Positions 24,359-34,711 of a stretch of DNA of 64,000 nt are shown here, one piece after another. The DNA lies in contig NC_134024.1 of NCBI RefSeq assembly GCF_040712315.1, positions 25,742,658 to 25,806,657 of the forward strand, written 5' to 3'. This stretch comes from Castanea sativa (lineage: Eukaryota; Streptophyta; Magnoliopsida; Fagales; Fagaceae). A program made the position numbers and the translations under genes. Each line of letters begins with the position of its first letter. Position 1 is the first letter of the stretch. A model generated the notes under the pieces. It worked only from the letters and a program-made list of their open reading frames with translations. It ran no database searches and was not told the DNA's origin.

Positions 24359-24639
24359 ATGGACCTTTGAAACTGAGTGTGCTGGCGTACTGATTTTTGT
24401 TTCCTTTGCAGTGGGCTGCACCAAATGTATCTCTTTATAATGCTGTCATTCAAGGAATGTACTTAAGGGGCAAGATTGATTCTGCAAAGAATCTGTACAC
24501 CAAAATGCGTGAGCATGGTCTTCAACCAGATGGTAAAACACGTGCTATGATGCTTCAAAACTTGTCAAAAAAATCAACTAGACATAGAAGGAGTTGGTCT
24601 CTTGGTTACAGAGGACGTCATCGACAAAAGATGAAATGA
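22309..24639 (+). CDS. EMB2076: P-class pentatricopeptide repeat protein, EMB2076-like
   Basis: Two coding exons, 22309-23949 and 24412-24639, joined in phase 0 at GTAAGT/tttgcag, give 622 residues. The start was set at 22309 because the acceptor at 22298-22299 cuts off the upstream in-frame ATG at 22255. About residues 1-200 are non-repeat and Ser/Asn-rich early on, consistent with an organelle transit peptide. From about residue 200 there are about eleven 35-residue PPR motifs, each with the 'YN.LI..C...G' helix A pattern and most ending 'G..P(D/N)'; the last spans the intron. The C-terminus is basic (KKSTRHRRSWSLGYRGRHRQ). The arrangement and the ending 'PDGKTRAMMLQNL' match what I know of Arabidopsis EMB2076 (At3g29290), needed for embryo development. 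PPR proteins bind specific organellar RNAs; the target here is not predictable by eye. No DYW or E domain is present. It converges with BLOS2 downstream. Confidence 0.88.
24307..24357 (+). repeat. Compound (GT)n(GA)n microsatellite in PPR intron
   Basis: About 14 GT units followed by 11 GA units within the only coding-region intron of the PPR gene, ahead of its acceptor at 24410-24411. Confidence 0.95.
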
Positions 24640-25631
24640 GAAAAAAGAGATTACCTACAAATAAGTTGGGCTAACTACATTGTGATTATATAGACTGATA
24701 AGATGTATAAGTTGAATGTATATCAGAGCAACAATACAGGCCTAACTTTGCCCTCTGTAATTGTTTTCTGTTCTGTCTCTTTCCTGTTTCCCTCTTGGGT
24801 TTTTTTTTTTTTTTTTTTTTGGAAACACCTCTTGATTTTCACTGTATAGATTTAAAAAAAAAAATTAAAATGAAAGCAGTAATTATCCCATAGTATTGTG
24901 ATACAAATGTGTGATATCGTAGAAGTTTGTTGTTTTGGAGACATGGATTTCTTATTAAAGGCTTCATAAATAAAATTTTAGCTTAAGTTTTATGGTTCAA
25001 ATACATTCAAATTTCATTGCCATTATCAGAGTCACAGTGCCAGATAAAACTAAAGGAATTTCCAATTGGGCCCCTTAAGTAAGGGGTGGTGGTGAGAACG
25101 GGGATTCAAATCTTCTTGGTGCAGATTTCTCATATACACTCATATTTCACTTGTGTTTTTGCTAACTTTACAAAAACAAATATAGATGTCAAATATGTGT
25201 AGAATTTATCAAATGTGAGGGGCACTTTATAAGACTGATTATAAGACTTTCCAAAAAAGAGCAATTTTATAAGACTATCTTGTGCAATACTTTCCAACGA
25301 TACGAATGTCGGATAGATCATAAGGTCACAGACCATTTGAATTAGAATAATTATTATCATACACTTTATTACACGTTCACCATACACATACTATCATACA
25401 GGCTAAAATCATGTTTTCTTAAAATTGTGAAATTATGACACGATTTCTAAATTTTAATTGAAATTGAGTTATTTTAAAAATAATTGAAAAAAAATTCAAT
25501 AACAAGTATGTAACCAGATTTTCTGTTTGAATCATTAATATCGCATCTAATTTAATACATTAAATCAATAAGAAAGTGACATTAAAAAACAAAGATTGGA
25601 GTAATAAAATAGACCCAACAACTCTAGAAAA
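24640..25631. other. Convergent intergenic region
   Basis: The 3' flanks of the PPR gene (+) and BLOS2 (-) meet here. There is a 20-plus T run at 24800-24821. A short stretch at 25080-25115 ('gggattcaaatcttc') resembles a SINE B box, but no full element can be traced. No gene is supported. Confidence 0.5.
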
Positions 25632-26104
25632 TTAGGAAGTGGGATGTGGAGGATGAGGAGGAGGGGATTGGTAAACAGAAAGAACTTTGGATTCTAAAAG
25701 GGAAACATGGTTATCGAGCATAGACACAACAGCTTCAAACTCAGTCACTTGTTGCTCTATTGCATCAATCTGCTGCACATATTGGTCGAAGTTACCACCC
25801 TTTGACTTCAACTGCTCCACGAATACCCTCAGCCCAGATGCCACGCCACCCATCTCTTTGTATTCTTCACCCACTCTCTCATTCATTTGCTCCAACACTT
25901 CTAGCTCATTATTCGTCCCCTTAATTCAAAATCAAAACCCATAATTACACAAATCCCAGAACTTTATTAAAGAAAGAGTAATTAAAGAGAGAGAGAGAGA
26001 GAGATTACTTGGAGCTGGGATTTGATCATGGTGGAGACGCTGGTGAAGAGATCGTTGAGTGAGTCGGCGAGTTGGTCATGAACAGCCTCGTCCTTCTGGG
26101 CCAT
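25632..26104 (-). CDS. BLOS2: BLOC-1 complex subunit 2 (BLOS2)
   Basis: Two exons on the minus strand, 26104-26009 (32 residues from ATGGCCCAG) and 25919-25632 (95 residues plus stop), join in phase 0 through a GT...AG intron, giving 127 residues. The junction reads 'KSQLQ|GTNNELEVLEQM', which restores a conserved block of plant BLOS2. The rest is one long amphipathic coiled coil ('MGGVASGLRVFVEQLKS', 'QIDAIEQQVTEFEAVVSMLD'), ending in a short Pro/His-rich tail. BLOC-1 subunits form rod-like coiled-coil complexes. In plants BLOS1 and BLOS2 act with sorting nexin 1 in endosome-to-vacuole sorting of proteins such as PIN auxin carriers. Length is normal for the family. A longer open frame on the same strand (26325-26026) overlaps exon 1 in another frame and is a shadow. 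Confidence 0.9.
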
Positions 26105-26277
26105 GAGGGTGTCGCTGTGTTTGAGTGATTTTGTGGGGGATGAGGGAAATGTGGAGAGGGATGAAGATTGAAGAGAAACGAACCTTGATGTTGATGATTA
26201 TTTGGAGTTTGGGGAGGATTGCTGTTGGACAAATGAAATGAACAGCCCAAGTGGACAAGGGAGAAAACCCGAATGGG

Positions 26278-26485
26278 TCTTCTTACTTTGTTGGCTAGCC
26301 AATAATGAGTAACACAAATACACAATTACCAACCATTTATTTGCTTATTATTATCTTGAATGGGGTATAATTGGCTCGCTATTTTTTTTTTTCTTTTTTG
26401 AGAATCATAATTGGCTCACTATTTTTTTCCCCCATTTATTTCTGAGGATCATAATTGGATCCTATTTATTTTGGAAACTTAAAAA
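26278..26485. repeat. Segmental duplication, copy 1 (BLOS2 upstream)
   Basis: The block from 'gtcttcttactttgttggct' to 'ttttggaaacttaaaaaaat' is repeated in the same orientation at 27757-27925, with small indels (for example an extra 'aatac' and an inserted 'ggcta'). It lies just upstream of the BLOS2 start, on its promoter side. Confidence 0.85.
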
Positions 26486-26547
26486 AATTGGGCAAATAAA
26501 ACTCCCCTTTCTTGAGATTTGAAAAATTAATACTCACTCTTGAACCA

Positions 26548-26660
26548 CCGCGCATCTTTAGTACGGTGGTCACTCCACAAGTATAAATACTTGTAGAGTG
26601 TGGGGGGCAAGGGTTAGGGTTTAAGTTTCTAGGAGGGAGCTTCACACACATATATACTTA
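26548..26660 (+). mobile_element. tRNA-derived SINE, second family
   Basis: An A-box-like 'tacggtggtcactccacaag' at about 26561, a decayed B-box-like 'agggtttaagtttctagg' at about 26616 and a conserved-looking end 'gagcttcacacacatatata'. The head is also found inverted at about 28085-28130 ('cctgtggagtgaccattgca'), which supports an interspersed family. No coding capacity. Confidence 0.6.
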
Positions 26661-26661
26661 C

Positions 26662-26991
26662 GCTCCGTTTGTTTCAATGGAAAACCTTGTGTAAAGATAG
26701 TTTTCCTTATTTTCCAATGTTTGGTAGCATAAAAAAATATGAGTCAAAGGAAAACTATCTTTGGTCAATATAAAAAGTATGACTTATTTTTAGAGATTGT
26801 TTTCCATTAAATTTTTTTGGAAAACAACTCTATCTCACAGCAAGCTAAATAAGGGAAGTTAAGAGGTTGTTTTTCAACTTATTTAAAGTTACTACCAAAC
26901 ATTGGAAAATGAGATAGTTTTATAGAAAATGCTTTTTAGAAAATGACTCATTTTCTAGAAAACATCATTATTGAAACAAACAGAGCGTTAG
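26662..26991. mobile_element. MITE with ~18-bp TIRs and TTA target duplication
   Basis: The left end 'cgctccgtttgtttcaat' (26663) is the near-perfect inverse of the right end 'attgaaacaaacagagcg' (about 26971-26988). TTA flanks both sides. Internal sequence is also partly self-complementary ('ggaaaactatctttggtcaa', 'aaaatgagatagttttatag'). A TTA duplication and a size of about 330 bp fit a Tourist/PIF-Harbinger-type MITE, though the terminal bases are not the usual GGG/GGC. Confidence 0.7.
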
Positions 26992-27756
26992 ATTAGATTA
27001 TTGTAAAAATTCTATTTTGTATAAAAAAAAATACTCACCCCCAAACTTAAAAGGAAAAAACATTTTTCCCCTTTGACATTCATTTAACTAAACTGTTAAA
27101 TTGATGTTAAAAATGTTGTATACTAACCTACTCTTTAATTAATAACACATTTCCAAAATTGCCCTCAACTTATTCTTAAAAGTTTTACAAAATACAAAAT
27201 TTCGACAATCATCCCTTCCTGCTCATTCTTTCTAGCTTCTTTGAAAACTTAGGTTGATGTTAAGGACTTTTATTTACAAACTCACAGTAACAAATACACC
27301 TTAGCTGGTCTCCTACAACCTCTCATCTCATAGCCCAACAATGATTCCACAGTGAATACGACAAAAGCTGAATAATCAAGTAAATGTCGACAAAGCCCTC
27401 AAAATTTCTTGTATTTTAGCATAGCTAAGCCATGGATTTTTGAAATTTATGTGTAGATAGATTGTTGTGCACAATAGTATAATATTCACAAAATAATTTG
27501 TAAAGCTTTATTTATTTTTTTTTTGTTTTGAAAAAGCTCGATTTTTGTGGTTGTTAATGGATTTACTTCAAAGACATTTCCGTTGATGGATTTTGTCTGA
27601 AAATGCTCGATTTATTTGTTACACAATGCTTAGAATATTTACTCATGCTCTATTATCTTATTTCTTCTACATTTTTTTTTGAAGATTTTTTATTCGTTAA
27701 AAGTCCTAAACCAAAAATTTGAAATTGATATAACTAAAAAATTAGTTAAGCCAATA

Positions 27757-27925
27757 ATGAGTCTTCGTACTTTGTTGGCTAAGCCAATAATGAGTAACAC
27801 AATTACCAACCATTTATTTACTTATTATTATCTTATTAAATGGAGTATAATTGGCTCACTATTTTTTTTCCTCTATTATTTTAGAGAATCATAATTGGTT
27901 CCTATTTCTTTTGGAAACTTTAAAA
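27757..27925. repeat. Segmental duplication, copy 2
   Basis: Second, shorter copy of the block at 26278-26485, sharing 'gccaataatgagtaacacaa', 'accaaccatttattt' and 'gaatcataattgg'. It lies about 1.48 kb from the first copy in direct orientation. Confidence 0.85.
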
Positions 27926-28052
27926 AAAATTTATTGGAAATTTCGAAAGACACTAATTACGTTATAAATCTCTTAACAATGTTATTATAAATATTTTTTT
28001 TAAAGTATAAATTACTATTACATGAGAGGAAGGAATTCCATAATATTGTACA

Positions 28053-28083
<31 letters not shown>

Positions 28084-28084
28084 C

Positions 28085-28130
28085 CTGTGGAGTGACCATT
28101 GCACCAGGAGTGTGTGGTGGTCATGATTTT
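28085..28130 (-). mobile_element. SINE head fragment, inverted
   Basis: The reverse complement reads 'tgcaatggtcactccacagg', the A-box end of the SINE family at 26548-26660. The B box and tail are missing, so it is a truncated copy. Confidence 0.45.
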
Positions 28131-28610
28131 GTACTCTTGAAACACTAAATGCGTACTCGTTTATTTATTATTATAATTGGATCACTAAATATTCTAACCC
28201 GAATAAATGATTAATTTTTTACTCAATTATAAGGGGCCAATTTGAATGAATAAATGGATTTGGATATTTATGAGTGAAAATGGCAGAGGACTGATAGATT
28301 TTTAAGATGGTATTAAAACATGTATAAATTTTAAATAAGTTACATATATAAAATAAATTATATGTATAAATTATTACAATTTGTATTAAATAATATATAC
28401 ACATATATATATATATGTGTGTGTGTATAATTGAATGGACCAAACAGTCGTAACAAGTTATTTTTAATAGTATTTTTTGTCGAATAATACTTTATCAAAA
28501 AAGATTCACCATTATAGCAATAGTTAAAAGTTATTTGACAAAAGCCAACATTAACGAAGGGTTAGTGATAGAGGCACAACAATTGTGGAGGGAGGCTGGA
28601 TCCTCATATT

Positions 28611-28713
<103 letters not shown>

Positions 28714-29570
28714 AGCCTCCGCATTCAAAGCCGGGTGGGCACCCTTAGTCCTAATGAAAATTAGTAAGCATACTTAGGTTGGGTTAGAAAATTCCCAACC
28801 CAACTTGTCACGTGTAGAAATTAATAAATCTAACCCATATGTACTAAGTTGAGTGGGCTATACTTGTATCATCTCTTGTAACAAAGTGGGCTTTCATCAA
28901 CTATATAAGATTTTTTTTTAATAAATTATTATAATATCATTGTTCGCATAAATTATACTACAAATTGCTAAATTCATTAAAAAAGTAATAAAAGAAATTC
29001 AAATTTTTGGTGAGTCAAATAGATTAGAAAAATCTATCAATCCAAAACTACCTATGCTTAAAATAAAATTTCAACCCAACTCACAAAAACCCAATTTGAG
29101 AAGTTGGGTCTTGACTCTTGGGTCTAGTCGGGTTGGTGGATTACGTGCATGTGCATCCCCTAAATAAGTAAATACTTGATGATCCAATGGGCTACCAAAA
29201 AAAAACCCAAGAAACAATGCAGACGCACAGCAGTGGATAAAGACTCAATAAAAAAGCAATGAATCGGTGGGAAAAGAGAGGGAGTAGGAGAGGAAAAGAA
29301 GACTTTAGTAGCTTCAAGTGGAAGTAGATCTTTCTGCTTTCTTTTTATACTGTCTGTTTCCTTCTCTCTCTCTGCAATCCTTTTACTTTCCCTACACTAC
29401 ACTACACTTCACCACCATTAAATAAATATCCTCAGATCCAATTCTGTTTATTCCTTTCTCTTTTCCCTATCAACAACTCCTTCTCATAATTCTTTGTTTG
29501 TTTTTTAAATTTTTTTTTTTTTTTAATGGTGGTGGTGATTGGTTGAGTAGATATTATATATATTATAACA

Positions 29571-32500
29571 ATGGATGCGGCGTCGTCTTCTTCTTCAAAT
29601 TCGACTATGGCGGAGTTTGATTACCTGTTCAAGTTGTTGCTGATTGGAGACTCTGGAGTTGGAAAAAGCACGCTTCTCTTGAGTTTCACTTCCAATACCT
29701 TCGAGGATCTCTCTCCTACCATCGGTCTGCTTATCATTTCCCCCCCACTACTCCTTTTTTTTTTTTTTAAATAATTATTATTTAAAAAAATTCATATGTT
29801 TTATTTTATTTTATCTTATATATAGGTGTTGATTTTAAGGTGAAACATGTTACTCTTGGTGGGAAGAAGTTGAAGCTTGCAATTTGGGACACTGGTTGGT
29901 AACTCTATATATAATTCTTAAAAAAAGAAAAGAAAAAAGTTTAATGTGTTTGAAGACTCTGTTTTAGTTTGTGATGTGATGTCTCTATTCTTCTATGTTA
30001 TATATACATGTTGGAAGAACAAAACCTTGGATTCACGCATCATCATTTTTTTTTATGAATTATTGGTTTAGTAAGTAAAACGCTAATCACTGGCATTGCT
30101 TAAGACACCATCAATTAATAATGGAATTTCTGTTTAAGTTTCCGAGGTATGCTTAAATTTTCAATGCACAATACAATTGAATTTGGTGATCTGTAGTACT
30201 TAATCTTGGAAATATTGGGCCAATCTTTTTTGTGGTTCTGTGGATAATGATCTACTTTTAAAGATCCCAATCATGTGAATGATTTAAGAGTTTGGGTTTG
30301 CGTGTACATTATGATTGACTTACACTTCTGCAGCAAGAAAGAGTGAAATAAAAAGATGTTGGAGAGTCGCTTGAGATGTTTGGTCATGATTAGAGGAGAG
30401 CAATTAATGCACCATTGAGAATGAGTTGATTCAAGTTGAGGGAATGGAAAAAAATAAAATGTTTGGTGTACTGAGAAAGGACATGTCAATTTAGGAAATA
30501 ACGATAGTATGACTTCATTTATAATAGATTAGTGGAAAAGAATACGTATGGCCGACCCTAACTAATTTTTTGTTGTTTCTGCTGTTGTTGAACTTCTGCA
30601 GTAAAGGTTCTTATAGTGGAGTAGATCAAACCTTCCAGAAAGAGACTGAAACGAACAATATTAATTAATTTAAGAATTTTGCATATATGAGAAGTTTCAA
30701 CTAAAAGAATTATGGTATAAGTGGGTCATGAATCCCAATACCTTCAATGTTCTTACAGTTGTTAATGTAATTCATTTCCTAAAACACACTACTAAATAAA
30801 CCCTTATACATGCTTTCTTGGTAAGGACAGGATATTATTATCATATCTTGTTCCCATGCTTTTTTTCCCAAGTTCACATGAAGTTAAGAAAAGAGTTGTT
30901 GGGGCGTTGTTTCTGACATAATTTTTCTATTTTTGTGTCATGAAGCTGGACAAGAAAGATTTAGAACACTGACTAGCTCATATTACAGAGGAGCTCAAGG
31001 GATAATAATGGGTATGTTGATTCACCTCCTTTATTCCTCTCAGTTATCTTTTCTCTCTTTGTTCAGTTAATAAGAAATTCATGCTATGTTGTCGCTTGGG
31101 AATCAATGAATCTGAAAGATCGTGTTTGATGTTATAGAATCTGCTTCTGCAGATTGACTTGTATCCTTAAGAATGATCAATGTTGTATGAGTTTTGAAAA
31201 TTTTCTCCTTCATTGGTTCTTAGCTATTGCTAAAGCTAACAAATCTTGCTGTTGTAGTGTACGATGTAACACGGCGAGATACTTTCACAAATCTATCTGA
31301 TATATGGGCTAAGGAGATTGACTTGTACTCAACCAATCAAGATTGCATCAAGATGCTTGTTGGCAACAAAGTTGATAAGGTATGTCTTTATTCTTTAATG
31401 AACTTGCTCTTATAACTATTTTGACTCTTGAGAGCATCCTTTTCTTGATAAAATAATCTAAATGTTAGGATTTTACTAAGATCTCCTATTGGGTAGCAGG
31501 GTGAGCAGAGAAGTTAGTAATGAACTAGTACTTTTATTGTGATCATATTATTATACTTAGTTATTTTCAACTTTGCCTTGTCTCATGAGCTTATTAGATA
31601 TAGGATTCTTGGGATGTCATGTTTATTCAAGTTTCAATTACTTGAATCAAATGTATCATGCATATTGAAGTTACCTTTCTTTTCAGGAAAGTGAAAGGGT
31701 TGTCAGCAAAAAAGAGGGCATTGACTTTGCCAGAGAATATGGATGCCTATATTTGGAGTGTAGTGCAAAAACTCGAGTCAATGTGGAGCAATGCTTTGAG
31801 GAGCTTGTGTTAAAGGTATGCAAAATACTAAAATCCTTTTGCTCTACATTGTTTTTACATTTTCATCAAATGCACTTCCAGTTGTGATTACTAGGACGGT
31901 TACCAGTTCAGTATGGATTTGGATCCGGTGGAAAACTTAATCCCATACTTTTATGAAACTTGGAAATGACTATAAGTGTTATAATAATTTTTTTATATAC
32001 TTTGTTCACATCCAGATGCTGTTTAATAATAAAACTGCTTCTAATAGTAGCAGTATCATCTTGGATCCATGCTTATTCCCATGTGGTGCCTGGTCAGCAT
32101 AGCTCTTGGGGTAGATGATTTTTTAGTTTAACTCAACACTTGACATCATTAATTCTCTAAGCCTCCTATACATCGGCCTTTAGAAGTGGTGCGAGGACAA
32201 CACAAAAGCAAAATGCACCATATAGTTTAAGTTCATGATTAGATAAGTAATAAGGTTCTAACTTCTAAGGGCTTCGAGGAAGCATGTAAAGAACATTTTT
32301 TTTTAAAGGCATAGCATGGCACATTTGGGGACATGTTTTTTGTTACGATGTCTAAGCGAAAGGAGTATTGGTTCAGAAGACATTTGTTTAAGATGGCTTA
32401 GCATGTCAACAAATAACAAAGAGTGAATTGCGCACGTCATAACATTGGCATGTTTAATAATTGGCATGGTGACAATAAATTTTGCTTTTTTTGTTTATTT

Positions 32501-32867
32501 TTTCAAGCGTACTGCTAAAAGTCTTGAGCCTTCCGTGCCCATGTGCCCTGCTGACACCACTTTTAATTTGTATATATGTATAAATAAACATAAGGTGGTG
32601 AAAGAGATAATTTTTAACAGAATAACAGTGGTTGTATAACGTATGAAAAAGAATATATTCACTGGTTAGTTTGTTTTATTACGTCAATATTTTCTTGAAC
32701 TTGACAAATAATCCATGACTTGTGTTGATGGATGGTACCATGTTGATCTGCAGATTTTGGATACACCTAGTCTCTTGGCTGAGGGCTCAGCTGGAGTGAA
32801 AAAGAACATCTTCAAAGAGAAACCCCCACAACCTGATGCATCAACCAGCGGATGTTGCTCTTGGTGA
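29571..32867 (+). CDS. RABC1: Rab GTPase, RABC (Rab18) subfamily
   Basis: Six exons (29571-29724, 29826-29894, 30946-31011, 31258-31379, 31687-31815, 32754-32867) all with GT-AG borders encode 217 residues. Visible GTPase motifs are the P-loop GDSGVGKS (26-33), switch-I Thr50 in SPTIGVDF, the switch-II block WDTAGQE (72-78), NKVD (133-136) and ECSAK (161-165). The C-terminal GCCSW provides two prenylatable cysteines (214, 215). 'IGVDFKVK' and '[21 protein letters not shown]' are typical of plant RABC. In plants this group is linked to lipid droplets, peroxisome association via myosin XI (RABC2a) and ER dynamics. The catalytic Gln77 is present, so the protein should cycle normally. A Ser/Asn-rich extension of about 13 residues precedes Met13-AEFDYLFK; initiation at Met13 is possible. 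I prefer RABC1 over RABC2 only weakly. Confidence 0.93.
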
Positions 32868-34711
32868 TTGTACTCATTGTGTTTCTCTCACACACTCCCA
32901 ATAAGCATTTCATTTACTTCTCTAGTTTGATCTAAATTGTTCACATGTTAATCCAATTTGGTGGAAAACTGTATATGAAGTTCAAATAGTAATGTTTGAT
33001 GTGATTTGTCTTCCCTTTTGAAGTTCTAATGTACCCCATCTCCCATTTAAAGCAACAAGTGCATATTTAGTCCTTCTGCAGATGCTTTAATCAGCCATTT
33101 GCTCTGATTTAAGTCTTCAAAACCCGAGCTATATCTTCCCCAGTTCTGCCTTAGGGAAGATGATGTTTCCATTCGCCGTTATGGACTGCTGTCATGCCTC
33201 TTTCATTGCGTTGGACCTGATATAACTATTAAACAACAGCAACAAGCCAACAAATTGGGCTTTGTGTTACAAAATCAATGCACGTCGTAAAAAGAAGATT
33301 GTTTACAACTAGTTGATAATATGGTTCAGCACATTCTCAGAACTTTTTTTCCTTTTTTTAAGAATAAGTGCTTCGTCAGAATTTGTTGTCCGTTTGTTGT
33401 AGCAGAGTTTGTCTAATGCCCCTCCTCTTTTTGTTAAGACGGATTGTTTTAGCCGAAAATATTTTCACTGAGAGAAACATATACCGGTAAAATATACTAT
33501 CTTGAGGTTTAGAATATTTCAAAACTAACCAACTTAGTCCTTAATTATTAAGGAGTCTCTTTTGTTTCTCTTTTCAATTTGTTTAGAGAATTTTCCTTTA
33601 AAAAAAAATTGTTTAAAGAACTCAACTGGAGTTGAACTCTTTAAGAATTGCTTGGAGACAACTTTTTGTCAAATGTTAAAAATGGTAAATAGTGGCGAGG
33701 AAAACATCAATTTTACATGGGTTTAACATATACAACTTTTGTTATGCATTAATTACAACATTTCACCTCAATAATTCTGAGAAAAATTGTCTTTAGATGC
33801 TGAAGTCGCCCGCAATGGTTGCCAAGCAAGTCTGATAAATTTCTAAATTTAGATCTAACCTATTCTTACATCCAACTTTTTTCAACCTCCTACCTTCTTG
33901 TTTCATCAATCTCAAAAGTGTGGGCAATTAATAATTAAAACAAAATCAATCAATGGAATGGGAACGAATGTGCTAACATTTGAATAATGATATGCAATAA
34001 ATGGATCATCATTACAATAATTATCTCATAAATCAGATACATGTATCATCTTTCTCACAATATGTCAACACACTGTGAGAGGGAGGATATATATATCCGA
34101 TACATGAAATATCTTCTAATCATAATATATTTGTTATGTTTGGTAAATGATTGCAGTTAGTTCATTTTATATATAATCATCACTCACCCATGTGTAGTTT
34201 TTGTTGCATACTTATTTATAGAACTAAAACATTAAACACTATTAGTAATATGGCAAAAATTGGATCCAATGTTCAATTGCGCTTAACTCATCTAAATGAT
34301 GATCCGTATCCAATAATTAACACATGTCATCATCTGAATGGATCTAGTATAACTTAAAACTAAACACAACCCGAGTCCTTAGTAGTAAACATTATTTTTT
34401 TATATTTTATTTTTGGGATGGAAGTAAAAGTATTAATCATATTGTGAATCATTTTATTTTATTTTTTGTATACTTTAATCTTAAATATTTTTTTTTGGGG
34501 GTAGAATACTTGAATCTTTATCATAGAGTACATACAATTTCTCATAAAAGTTTTCCAACTATTCCAAACAACTGAAAATTAGGAAAACATTTTCCCCCAA
34601 AAAAAAAATTAAACACAAACGGCACCGTAAGTACCCTCCAGGGTAAACAGCCATACCCCAACCACAAAACCCTAAACCCACACCAAAACCAAAAGCAAAA
34701 CCAAAACCAAA
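32868..34711. other. Intergenic region between RABC and RH29
   Basis: The first 300-400 bp are likely RABC 3' UTR. The rest is AT-rich with no gene supported. The last 100 bp before 34712 are A/C-rich (repeated 'ccaaaacc'), plausibly the RH29 leader. Confidence 0.5.

Noticed and set aside
26026..26325. Minus-strand 99-codon frame upstream of BLOS2
   Set aside because: It overlaps BLOS2 exon 1 in a different frame; the BLOS2 splice model is conserved and explains the DNA.
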